A stretch of DNA of 64,000 nucleotides from the NCBI RefSeq assembly GCF_026151205.1, contig NC_087073.1:3274501-3338500 (forward strand), given 5' to 3'. The notes beneath the pieces are model-generated. The model ran no database searches and was not told the DNA's origin. It saw only the letters and a program-made list of their open reading frames with translations. How positions within the stretch are numbered: position 1 is the stretch's first letter; each line of letters opens with the position of its first letter. Source of the DNA: Bolinopsis microptera. Its lineage: Eukaryota > Ctenophora > Tentaculata > Lobata > Bolinopsidae. The position numbers and the translations under genes are program-made. Shown here in pieces: positions 11,368 through 23,200 of this stretch.

Positions 11368-12675
11368 CTACTCCATCATAGGGGCAGGGATGAGGTTATA
11401 AGAGACTTCTGATAGTGGTGTCTCATATTTGCTGTCAATTTTTTTTCCTCTGTACCCTCGTAGAGCTATGAGTGTGGTTCTTAACATAGCGAATCTTATT
11501 CTTGTCCTTACATGTCTTACCACATCGCAATATCTCTCTTTTCTTTTCCTGGCGATGAGGTCTGCCACTCTATTTAGAAAACGCTTACATTCTTTGGACA
11601 TGCCTCCAGTTGTGAGAAATACGGCTGGGGTGAAAGTGGCCTTCTCTACGTTCAACACTCTCTCCAAGTACTCATCCTTCTTCTCCTTTTCGTTCTCTTC
11701 GTATACTTCTTGAAGAGTTTTGGTCCTGTTTGATAAGCAATTGGGGTGTGAAACCCTTATGTCAAGAAAGGTCTTATCAAATGGAGTCCAAACTCCTCTA
11801 GCAGATACGTCAAGCCGAGCTTGGTCACCTGTTATAGTCTTGGGGTTGAGGCAGTCACCCTCATTTACCTTCTGTAGCTGGGGTTCGACTTTCACATCAT
11901 GACATACCTCACGAAGGAGATTTGCTAATGTGTCTCTGATGTTGTTGTGGGTCATTATCACATAACCCCCTAGCTTACAGGTGAGAAGGTGGTCAAGATC
12001 ACTTGTTTTCCCACATCCACAGGTGATGGGAGTGTTTGGTATCCACCAGCTGTAGCGTAAGCAGACACTGTCACGAAACTCCTCTTTGTTCAGAGTGTAG
12101 CCATACTGCTGAAGTGGCAATGTGTTAAGCCAACTGGACGCTCCCTTTTCTCTTGCTGCTAGTAGTGCTCTCTTAGAGGAGGTGCCACATCTTTCAGCTA
12201 TAGCGTTAAACTTGGCTTGGAGCTCGGAGTTCTTCAAATTTTTTATCATCACTTTCCCTGATTTGGTGAGGTTACTGGATGCAGTGTAAACTTCCTGTTG
12301 GTCCACTATTGCCTTTGTAAGCTCGGTGGTGAGTAGCTTGGAAGCTGTGTACTCAGACTGGCATTCCTCGTGGGGTTTACCAATGCCCAATCCTCCCAAT
12401 CTTATTGGTAGACTTAACACGTCCCTCTCTAAGTCTGAAATCTCCCTGCCCAGCATCTTTGGCAGAAGCGTTTGTCTTATTTCATGTTCTAGCGGCTCCA
12501 TGGCTTCAGAGATATGAGGAACAGTCCTTTGAACAAACTTCCATCGGTGTTGTATGCCAGAGATGTAGGCTGAATAGGCTGCTTGAGGCTCAGATTCTAC
12601 AATATCAGCTAGCATCTTGATGTCTTTGCACCACCCTTGGACCTTATTGCAGTTAAGTACAGCTTCGAAAATCAA
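11368..12675 (-). mobile_element. 5'-truncated R2/NeSL-like non-LTR retrotransposon, C-terminal part
   Basis: An open frame of 435 codons covers the region after the reverse-transcriptase palm of a retroelement with a restriction-like endonuclease. It contains LPIRLGGLGI, typical of the RT-thumb region. A zinc motif CGCGKTSDLDHLLTC (C-x-C-x7-H-x4-C) follows, then the endonuclease core with LDVSARGVW and FLDIRVSHPN, the PD-(D/E)XK-like signature. The catalytic RT motifs, N-terminal zinc fingers and 5' end are absent; an in-frame stop lies about 18 codons upstream of the interval. It is therefore a dead 5'-truncated insertion, the usual fate of such elements. The frame shows no internal stop, so the insertion is not very old. 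Clade is inferred from domain type only. Confidence 0.8.
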
Positions 12676-14228
12676 TCGAAGCCATAGAATCAGGAATACA
12701 GTACATCTTTTGAGTCACTCTGCTATTAAAGCTACTTAAGCTGGGAAGAAGTTTATGGATATCAAGTACATTATTTTAGCTAGTCAAGTATGAAATCCAT
12801 TTTGCTTAAATAGTTTGGTTTTCTGCCATGTCGGGAACGAATTCCCTAATGCAATATAAGTGGCACATATCTCCTTTCTCATCAAATCTTAAGAAGCAGA
12901 ATGATTTGATGTCAAAACAGTATGTCTGCTACTGGTCAGTCCCAACGACTTTGGCTTAAAAGGTGCAGAAGGCGCAAGAATTGACATATCTGCTCTACAG
13001 TGAACTTTTAGTGCATATGTTTTATTCATATCAAGGGTGTCCCACTATACATGTTTTTAGGCATTTTACGAAAAAATCGTAAGGAAAAGAATGACATACA
13101 TTTAGGGTATAATGAATTGTTCACACAAGCTTCTTCAAGTACATGGTTTGAAAAAAAAACAGTGTTACTTCTTCAAAGTGTTATACTATACAGACTACAG
13201 AGGGCCAGGGAAGGAGGGGGGGGGGGGGGGTGGGTCTAAATTGGCCAACGTCTAGCTTCTGTTATAATATGTAAGTGATCCTAAGAATTAGAAAATGGTC
13301 ATTCCATTCCTCAGCTCCAGATATTATAAAGAAATCATTAGGCAGACCTAGACCTCTTGGTTACTTGGCATTTGCTGTTGAATAATAATGTGTAGTACAC
13401 TGTTTAGTGTTTATTCATTACAGAATTAATTTTCAAAGAGTAAAGTATGTTAATGTGTATTGTGTAGGGACTATGGATAACAGATTATTCTATATTTTAA
13501 AATTATTAATTTTTAAATTTAAAACCTCTGACAGTTCAACTGCAAGCTAATTTTAAAGAGTGTATACTGTGAAGTTTGTGCGCCACACCTACTAAGCACC
13601 CATATTGCAGATTAAGTGCCATATAACCCTCAAATCCAACATAGTCACATACCCACAGCCTCACCTTATCGAAACAAAGCCTTATAAGGAATAATGTTGA
13701 TCAGGGTATAACTTAGCAATATTCCATTGTCAGTGCCATAATGCGTTACAATCATTATCAAAGGGTAACCTGGATAGTGGATTATGTCATTAGCTCATTG
13801 GTTGAATCACTGAAAGATTGAAACTGCATTCAGTCAGGATGATCCTTGAACCATGAACCTTGAAAACTAAAATGGGTTTAAACTTGAATTCTGAGTTTCA
13901 ATCTCCACTAATAATCAATCATAAATATCTTTAACACAAAACACACCAAATAATGATGTCAGTGAGCACATCCAGATGAATTTGGGTTGGAGATCAGTGA
14001 CTTGATTCCTTAATTGACAAATACAGTAAAACCACGATTTACCTCACAGTTTGGGGGAAGAAAATATTTTGGTAAATCAGGGTTCTAGTACTGTAATATT
14101 AATTTTTATCTCAAACTCCAAAAACACAGCCACATTATATCTAAAATCAGTGCAATGTTTACTATAGTATAGTACACAGTAGTAACTATAATACATCTCA
14201 TGTTATTTAATCCAATAATTTGTAGGCA
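12676..14228. other. Spacer between retroelement and RING gene
   Basis: AT-rich, with no coding region seen. A G-rich run (13210-13232) is the only notable simple sequence. A promoter and 5' UTR of the RING gene should lie near its right end, but no core element is distinct. TTTGTAG just before 14226 could be a splice acceptor, so a non-coding first exon upstream is possible. Confidence 0.3.
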
Positions 14229-14243
14229 ATGGTCTCAACATGA
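14229..14243 (+). promoter_or_regulatory. Possible four-codon uORF overlapping the RING start codon
   Basis: ATG GTC TCA ACA TGA lies directly before the RING gene; its stop overlaps the main start as ATGA. If this ATG is in the mature 5' UTR it could reduce or couple translation of the main frame. It is only a reading of the sequence, with no evidence of use. Confidence 0.25.
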
Positions 14244-17200
14244 CTAACAAACGAGGGACAACACAAAGTAGTCCTAATTTTAGAAACTCCACCAATAACA
14301 GTAAGTCTGACAGTTTACTTTGTTCATAGATATTGAACAAGTAAATTCTACCTTCTTATATCCTGAATTTACTTTGTTTATTAAAATGTCCTTCATGGTA
14401 CTTTCATGTAACTTCTAAAGTTTCTACTTTTACCGAAATGAAATCAGGGACTGCAGACTCAGAAACTGTTCCAAATTCGGTGGCAAGACGGAGATCTCAG
14501 ATGGGCTCTTCATTTTCATCTTCAAGGTATTTTCTGAAGTATTGTGTACAGTGTTACAGTTTGTAGTGTAAATTATATAGATAGTAACCTGTCCTAGATA
14601 GAAATGTCGATACATTCTATTTTGGTTACACATAAATAATTCTGTAACTGTCATGCCACATGTATGCTGTATAGAAAACAAATTAGATGGCCTGAGAAAT
14701 GACATTTAGTCCAGTCATTCTTGACTGCTTTAGCATCTCAGCAACTTCACCCGTAGCTAAACCTTACTTGTACCAGTCAGAGGCACCTAGGTTCTTCCTT
14801 TGTGATTTGAACTTGCTTTGTCAATAGTGAAATTCATTATGCCTAAGAGCTGCCACTAGCCTCTTGGCGTCATGCCTGTGACGAGTTTATCATAGTTTTT
14901 TATCAAAAGAGAGAGCGAGTCTTTACCTGGCTTTATCTATAAATACATTCTTTATCGATGATTTTTTGCACTTTTACCACATCATATTGCAATTTATGTT
15001 CTCCAGTATCCATGATAATAGTTCATTCAACTGTAGCTTGACACGCCGAAACGGTTAAGATATAACGATTTAACGTTGAGAACCTCTCCTATTGGAACAC
15101 ACTCATGACTTCTGTGACTATTTTAGGCATAATTTCACCCTACTTTTATCTTAGTACAGTTCAAGAGCAGACGATGATTTTTCTTATGAAACTATAAAGT
15201 GAATCATCCAGACTACTTTAAATGGCTAAGATGTGTAAAACAGAATGGTATATCAGTAGGATATCAGTAGGAGTAGTATATCAGTAGGAATATTCATGAA
15301 TAGTCATCTAAACCTGAAGCTAAAAATGAACCAGGAATATAAACCGTACCTGCTGGTTAATAAAATTAGCTTTAAATATTATTTTATTGGTTTATATAAT
15401 ACATCTGGTAATCTACATCTGTATAACTTATAATTTCCTGAAATATTAAACTAAAATCCGTAACCTTGCAGACGGAACACCCTGAGCAATGCGGCCACGT
15501 CCCGTGAGCAAGAGCCGGGGAGCAGTGCAGGAGGAGTTTCTAACGTGTACAGTACTCGTTACTCACGTCGCTCCCTCAACCAGCCACAGAGAGTTGCCTC
15601 GGTTACCCGGTACAATCGCCTGGGCAGGCGGCATACTACCACTGCTTCAAGTTAGTCTGCTTATCAATTTGCAGGTTTCATTTTATCGATTGTGTTCAGA
15701 AATTGGTATAATTAGTCCAGTGTTTGTACGTATGTTTGCTATCCGTACCGGTTTGCTTCTATCTTTAAAACATTTCTTAACGACGGGTAAACTCACAAAA
15801 TGTTAACTTAAAATTAACTGTTGTACAGGGTAAACTCACAAAATGTTAACTTAAAATTAACTGTTGTACAGGGTAAACTCACAAAATGTTAACTTAAAAT
15901 TAACTGTTGTACAGGTTCTACAAGTGCTGTCAGAGAGTCTCCTGATCAAACACCAGGTCCCCGGAGATCAGCTAGAATAAGTTCCCGGCTCATAGAACGG
16001 AGATTGTCCACAACTATACCCTCTCCTCTTCTATCTAACACTATATCTAACCCTTCCGGTGAGTCAGCCATTCAAATATTGGAGCCAGAAATCGTTCAAT
16101 TTATATATATATATAATCGAAGAGTTTAAAACTACATAATTTGAGTATTGTACCCTGTTCTATATATTATACATCTGACTTAGGAGTTGTTCTCCGATTA
16201 TCAGTATTGTTTTATCATTATTGTGAAACAAATTCTTTGCCGCCCGCGCCCATTTCGATTGTTTCATTTGTTATAATACGTCGTTTGGTGGTGCTGTCTA
16301 CACAGCATCTCCATGTTAGTTTAACTTGTGTTAAACCCTCTCCATCAGGAATAACACTAAAAGAACTAATACCTCATAGAACCTGTATCCCCAGCCTCAG
16401 AGGAGCTCACACCCACCGGGATGCCGAGTGTAACATCGTCCCCCTTTTCCCTGCCCAGTCGGCCAGTCTCCGGCCGGGTATCCAGCGCTAGTCGCCCTTC
16501 TTCCGCCGCTTACAACTCCGACTCTATGGAGGTAGGAATACTTAGAGATTATTCGAGAAGAGCACGTTTTATGTAGCACTTTAAAATGCAAGTCTGTGCG
16601 AAGTGTGGTTACTATATAATACCATGTGTTCTGTACATTAGAATGTGCTGGAGCTTGCGCAGTCCTGTGACCTGGTACAGCATCGCATGCTCTTTACAAC
16701 ATTGTGCGCTATTTTCAATTAATTTTAATACATATTTGATTTGCTTGCTAACATTATTTATGTATTTCTAGCATGTTATATATGCATTATTCAACATATG
16801 TTATATATAATACAATCCAGAGAGCACTGATACATTCATAGCATATCATTTGAGAGAGAGTGAGAGAGAGTGGCATACACAGTCTCTTACATAGCCCACC
16901 ACTCGGAATATATAACACACATTGTCATTCTGGAACACTGAAAATTGCCGTGTTTGCGAACATTTAATACCAATATCGTATTTCAGTAAATTTATGAATA
17001 TCCAAAGCATAGACTCCGGTGAACCAAGGCAATTACCTAATTTGTATGTACAATTACAGTGGCCTCTTAACGATCTTATTTGCATAATTACATGAGCCGA
17101 TCTAAGCACTAGGACTCAGCATGAACGGAACAGTCAACAGTGTGTATCTGATGGCAGTTTGCTAGTGGTACACTGGCTGTTAAGTGTTGAAGCAGATAAT

Positions 17201-20200
17201 TATTTAAATATTTTTGATCAAGAAAAGCACTAAGCTGTAAGCAGCAAGCTGTACTAAGCAAATAAGCATTGTGCACTAAGCTGTAAGCAAATAAGCATAA
17301 TGCACTAAGCTGTAAGCATGTGAAGCACAGCTGTTAGCGCCTGATATGAAAGAATCCCCCCAGGAGGGGTGGCAGTGGCGCGAGTTCACAAACTCGCCCG
17401 TGGTCGACTGGAGATCAGAGCACGGCACCCCGCTACCCCCAATACCACACTCCACGACACCTCCCACTGCAACAACCACACCGCCTCCCGCCACTCATCC
17501 TACCTCCGTACAGCCAGAACCTAACACTGACCACCAGGCAGCGACAAACGACACCCCTGACACTGATATACAGTCCGTGGAGATCGTCCGTGTTGTCCCT
17601 CATCGTCTTATCGAGATTCCAGAGAGTGAACCATTCGAGCCAAGACCCCCTCCTCGGTACCGACCCTCCAGTGGTCGGTCTTCCCTCGGATCTGGTGTTC
17701 TCAGACGAGCTCGCAGACTCCTTCGTTAGTGAAACGTTCACTTTATTTTCCCTCTTACTAGCATTAGAATTTAGAGCTAAAACACATTACTCATCACGGC
17801 CGTCATAGATATTTTCACTGACATTAAATATTGACTAAAATTTAACCGTACAACAAAACATACAGGTGAATCAACAAGTTCGTCAACACCAGAACCAGAA
17901 CCATCAACCAGCATCGCCAATCCTCCTCCAGGTACAGTAAACTTCTACATAGTTATATTTCTATCGTTACAACCTGACCTACTGTTCTGGTTGAAGAGCA
18001 CGTCAGTTTACTGGCTACACTTTACAACCTGACCTACTGTTCTGGTTGAAGAGCACGTCAGTTTACTGGCTACACTTTACAACCTGACCTACTGTTCTGG
18101 TTGAAGAGCACGTCAGTTTACTGGCTACACTTTGCAACCTGTAACCAGAATCTTGCAATCTTCAACCAGAACAGTAGGTCTGGTTGAAGAGCACGTCAGT
18201 TTACTGGCTACACTTTACAACCTGACCTACTGTTCTGGTTGAAGAGCACGTCAGTTTACTGGCTACACTTTGCAACCTGACCTACTGTTCTGGTTGAAGA
18301 GCACGTCAGTTTACTGGCTCCACTTTACAACCTGACCTACTGTTCTGGTTGAAGAGCACGTCAGTTAACTGGCTACACTTTACAACCTGACCTACTGTTC
18401 TGGTTGAAGAGCACGTCAGTTTACTGGCTACACTTTACAACCTGACCTACTGTTCTGGTTGAAGAGCACGTCAGTTTACTGGCTACACTTTACAACCTGA
18501 CCTACTGTTCTGGTTGAAGAGCACGTCAGTTTACTGGCTACACTTTACAACCTGACCTACTGTTCTGGTTGAAGAGCACGTCAGTTTACTGGCTCCACTT
18601 TACAACCTGACCTACTGTTCTGGTTGAAGAGCACGTCAGTTTACTGGCTGCACTTTACAACCTGACCTACTGTTCTGGTTGAAGAGCACGTCAGTTTACT
18701 GGCTACACTTTACAACCTGACCTACTGTTCTGGTTGAAGAGCACGTCAGTTTACTGGCTACACTTTGCAACCTGTAACCAGAATCTTGCAATCTTCAACC
18801 AGAACAGTAGGTCTGGTTGAAGAGCACGTCAGTTTACTGGCTACACTTTACAACCTGACCTACTGTTCTGGTTGAAGAGCACGTCAGTTTACTGGCTACA
18901 CTTTGCAACCTGACCTACTGTTCTGGTTGAAGAGCACGTCAGTTTACTGGCTCCACTTTACAACCTGACCTACTGTTCTGGTTGAAGAGCACGTCAGTTA
19001 ACTGGCTACACTTTACAACCTGACCTACTGTTCTGGTTGAAGAGCACGTCAGTTTACTGGCTACACTTTACAACCTGACCTACTGTTCTGGTTGAAGAGC
19101 ACGTCAGTTTACTGGCTACACTTTACAACCTGACCTACTGTTCTGGTTGAAGAGCACGTCAGTTTACTGGCTACACTTTACAACCTGACCTACTGTTCTG
19201 GTTGAAGAGCACGTCAGTTTACTGGCTCCACTTTACAACCTGACCTACTGTTCTGGTTGAAGAGCACGTCAGTTTACTGGCTACACTTTACAACCTGACC
19301 TACTGTTCTGGTTGAAGAGCACGTCAGTTTACTGGCTACACTTTACAACCTGACCTACTGTTCTGGTTGAAGAGCACGTCAGTTTACTGGCTACACTTTG
19401 CAATCAGCTTACCATTATTAGCCCATGTCCGCCTTTATTAAACTTCTTTCTCTCTCTTTATTGCACTGTTGCACTTGGTCCTTCAACTCTGACAGGTCTA
19501 TATTGTTTTTACTAGGGACTTGAGCACTTCTGAACTAGTTATATATGCGTACCACTCTTTACTTAAACATTGTGTTTTCTTCAGAGTCTGATTCTAGTGG
19601 TGAAGTAACGCCTACTCAGCCTCGGTATGTTCGGTTATATTTCTTCTCCGTTTCTTTTTAAAAGTGTTCTTGCTCAAAAAAGTAAAACATTTTCAGATAA
19701 ACAATAGCTCTCTGTTATCAGCGATATTATAATTAATTAAACAGAATAATAACCTGATAGTAGCCTAGCCTTTTTTACACCATTCGCTATTTTATTAACT
19801 ACAATTCGGATTTTCGCCAAATCAAAATAAGGAGAAAAAAGCGAAGACCCCTAACCGCTGTTAATCTGCAGTCGCCAATTCCGAGAAATCAGATTCAGCC
19901 ACAGTAGCTCGAGCGCAAGCGCTAGCGCTGCAGCGCTACGGAGCACTGAAGAAGAACACCCTACAGCTTCTACTTCTTCCCCCGACGATGCGTTACGTGG
20001 GAGACTGTTCGAGCGAGCTGAACACGAGGCCCTGAACAACATGATCATGTCAACTTCAGTTACTGGTTTGTTTGAATATTTTCTCAAATAATTTACTAAT
20101 TCTCCCAACGCAATTTTTCCGGTTGTGCCTATTTCCGGTTGTGCCTATTTCCGGTTGCATTTTGTATTCAAATTATTTGTAAACCGACTGCTGCACCACA

Positions 20201-23200
20201 AAATGCAGCTGAATATTGTTAAGAAGATCTAGCGCTTTCTCCCCTACATGTACAGAAATTAGCTAGCCCATAGAGCACTATATACCAGCCCGTACATTAA
20301 CATGCACTTTACAAATGCAATCTAACACAGCATAATGAAATATCCAGACTTGAGACCCGCTCTCATCCACAAATATTATTTTACCGAATATTTCACATCT
20401 TATTTGGTGGTCTACTAACAAATATATAGATTGAAGAGAGAGAAGAAATAAAATAATTTGGAGTTATACAAATTACCGTATTAAAAAAATTGTCCCTGAA
20501 TGGTGCCTTGACTCTTGTCATTAAAAGAACCTGAAATAAATTCCTAAAATAGCTTCCCCCATGATGCTAGGTCTGCGTCAAGATCCAATTCTCGATAATT
20601 TGAATTTCTTTTTTGGCAGGTGACGTGGTGTTCAATAGTAAAACTCTCTCCAAATTTAGTATGATTAACTACCACAGTCCGATAGCTTTTATATCAAGTC
20701 TATATAATATCTTATATCAAGGATAATGGATGTCTGACTGAACCCAATGTTTCCACGCTAATAACGGAGATCCTATCCAGGGTTATTAACCTAATATTTT
20801 TCCTTGTCAACTGATACAGCCTTGTCAAATAAAGAGCGTTTATTTCTTGGCATTAGATCGGCTAAATCTAATCCAATCTTCACCGGTATGCCAAAGTAAG
20901 CAGTTTCTGTTTCTAGCTAAATACTTCTTGGCAATATCTAATATCAGCATTCACGTTTAAAAGCGAGGATGTATCCTTTCGCCAGGAAAAAAAAACCTCC
21001 ACCATTCCCCTTGCGATTAAATATTACATTTCTCATTAAGAGGCAATAAGAGTCAATAAATTTCACTTTAATGAATCTGCCACCATTCAAATGACTATTT
21101 GCATTGTCATTACAGTATCATTGTTCCTCTGGTCTCATGCTGTATTGTTAAATTCCTTTTCAGCAAATGAGCGACTCCAGCGACTGCGTTTGTTACGACT
21201 CAGTCGGACAGAGCAATCCACAGACGTAACAGCCAGGGAGAGGATTATCACGGGCTTGTTACGGAGAAGAGAGACTGCTGAAAGTAGTGGAGAAAGTAGC
21301 GGAGAAAACTCCGGGGTTGGCGGAGTAAGTTATTTAAACTGACAGGGTTGCTTAAACTGACATTTCACGTCGTGTTATTGCCAGCCTGATTACATGGGAA
21401 AAGGCAGCTCGTGTCATTTAAATAATTGTATCTGCTATCTTTTATTCTGATAATTGTAATATCCTGTTTTCTATTATTTGTGTCTGACTGTATTTAATTC
21501 TCATCTCTAAATAGAATAGACAGTTTTTGGGAGTTCCAAATAGTTTTTGGTTATTCTGATCTGCGACAAATGATACTGCACTGTTAGGATAAACGACGTT
21601 TCAAAGTAACAACTTCTTATTCATGCTGACAAAATTGGTAAATATGTGAGAAAACTGTCTCATAAAATTTATTAATCAAAAATGGCTAAACGACAACAAA
21701 TTGTTCAAATACTCGACTAAAATTAGAATCAAAATCTATATATATACACCACTACTCGATCTGCTATTCAATAAACTTAAAACATCCACTAAACAGCAAG
21801 TACGTGATTGTGATCGTGTGATGGAATGACATGTACAGTGATAACAGATGATAAGGTAAAAGATACAATACATGTGAGATGGTGTATACACAATGTGAAT
21901 GAAATTATAGTGAGTGGTTACTGATTGTGAGCGAGATGTGACAAAACATTAAAACTTACTACTACTAGAAAACTGAAACTGTATGCAATAAAAAGGGAAT
22001 GAAACTAAAATATCTAAAATTCTTCAGTACTAGCTATGATAAAACGTTTAATAGTATCCAGTTCTTCTCTCTTGTTAATTGTAGGGTTCAGATTAATAAT
22101 AAACATCGCTTCGAAAATCTTTCTTCTGACAGTATTGGGCTCAATTCTTAAAATATCTACTTCTAAACTGGGATTTAACCCCTCGTGACAGCTCGAATAA
22201 TGTATGGCAAAGGCTTGACTAACATTAGAAGGGGTAGCAGGGTAGGTAGCGTAACGTAAGTGTTCTCCTACACGAGCATGTACTTTCCTACTGGTTTCTC
22301 CAATGTACAGCTGGTCACATAATTTACACTTAATCTTATATACAACATTCTTCACTTCACAATCTTTATTACAAACTATCAAAGGGCAAATTTTACATGA
22401 ATTAATACTGCACACACGTTTATCATACGGTCTGTTACTACATAAAATATTTCTCAATTTCGAAGTAGGTTTAAAGTTTACTTTAATAGGTAAATTGTTC
22501 TGCTTTACATAATTTCTAATCTTATTGCTAGTACTGTCCGAAATAAAATCTAAATTAAGAACTGTCCTGGAATCATCCTCAACACTCTGACGCCTGTTAG
22601 AATTACTACTGTTACAATAACGTCTTGGGTTCTGGTAACCGTTTTTCTGTAATAGATCATCAAGGAGTCTGAGAGAGTGCTCCTTTTCCGCTGGGCCAGA
22701 ATATTCTAAATAGAATATATCACACAATTCTTATGTAAACTTTCCTCTCAGGAGAGTTCCTCGACCAGTGGCCCCACACGGCTACGGATGTTCGAAGTAC
22801 CGGGCCAGGGGGCCATCCTCATGGAAGATATTAGGCCAGAGACTTCGTTAAGGATGTCGCTTGTACAGGTCAGTCGAAGAAAAAGTTTGATAAGAGCTAT
22901 ATTTAGATGGAGATGACGGCGCGCGCGACCGCCCAACGTAAGTGACGCTGAGTAAAATATTGCTGTCAATGCTGAGAGAACGCGCGCGTAGAACGCCGCG
23001 CAATGTTGTTCACATGATACTTTAAACATCGTACGACCTACACGGCAGAAATGTACACAGCGAAGTGATCTGTCGTGTCTTTACACGAAAGATTTACCGG
23101 ACACTCTCCGTCCGTTCTGTGGCAGTTCAATGGGAACAGCGACGTAAGGATAAAGAGCGCCACAGCCTTATCTCTTTGTCGATAATCCTATGAGACAACG

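Noticed and set aside
16141-16491. 116-codon plus-strand frame across a RING-gene exon
   Set aside because: It is in a different frame from the exon chain; the acceptor at 16395/16401 gives the frame that continues through the following exons.
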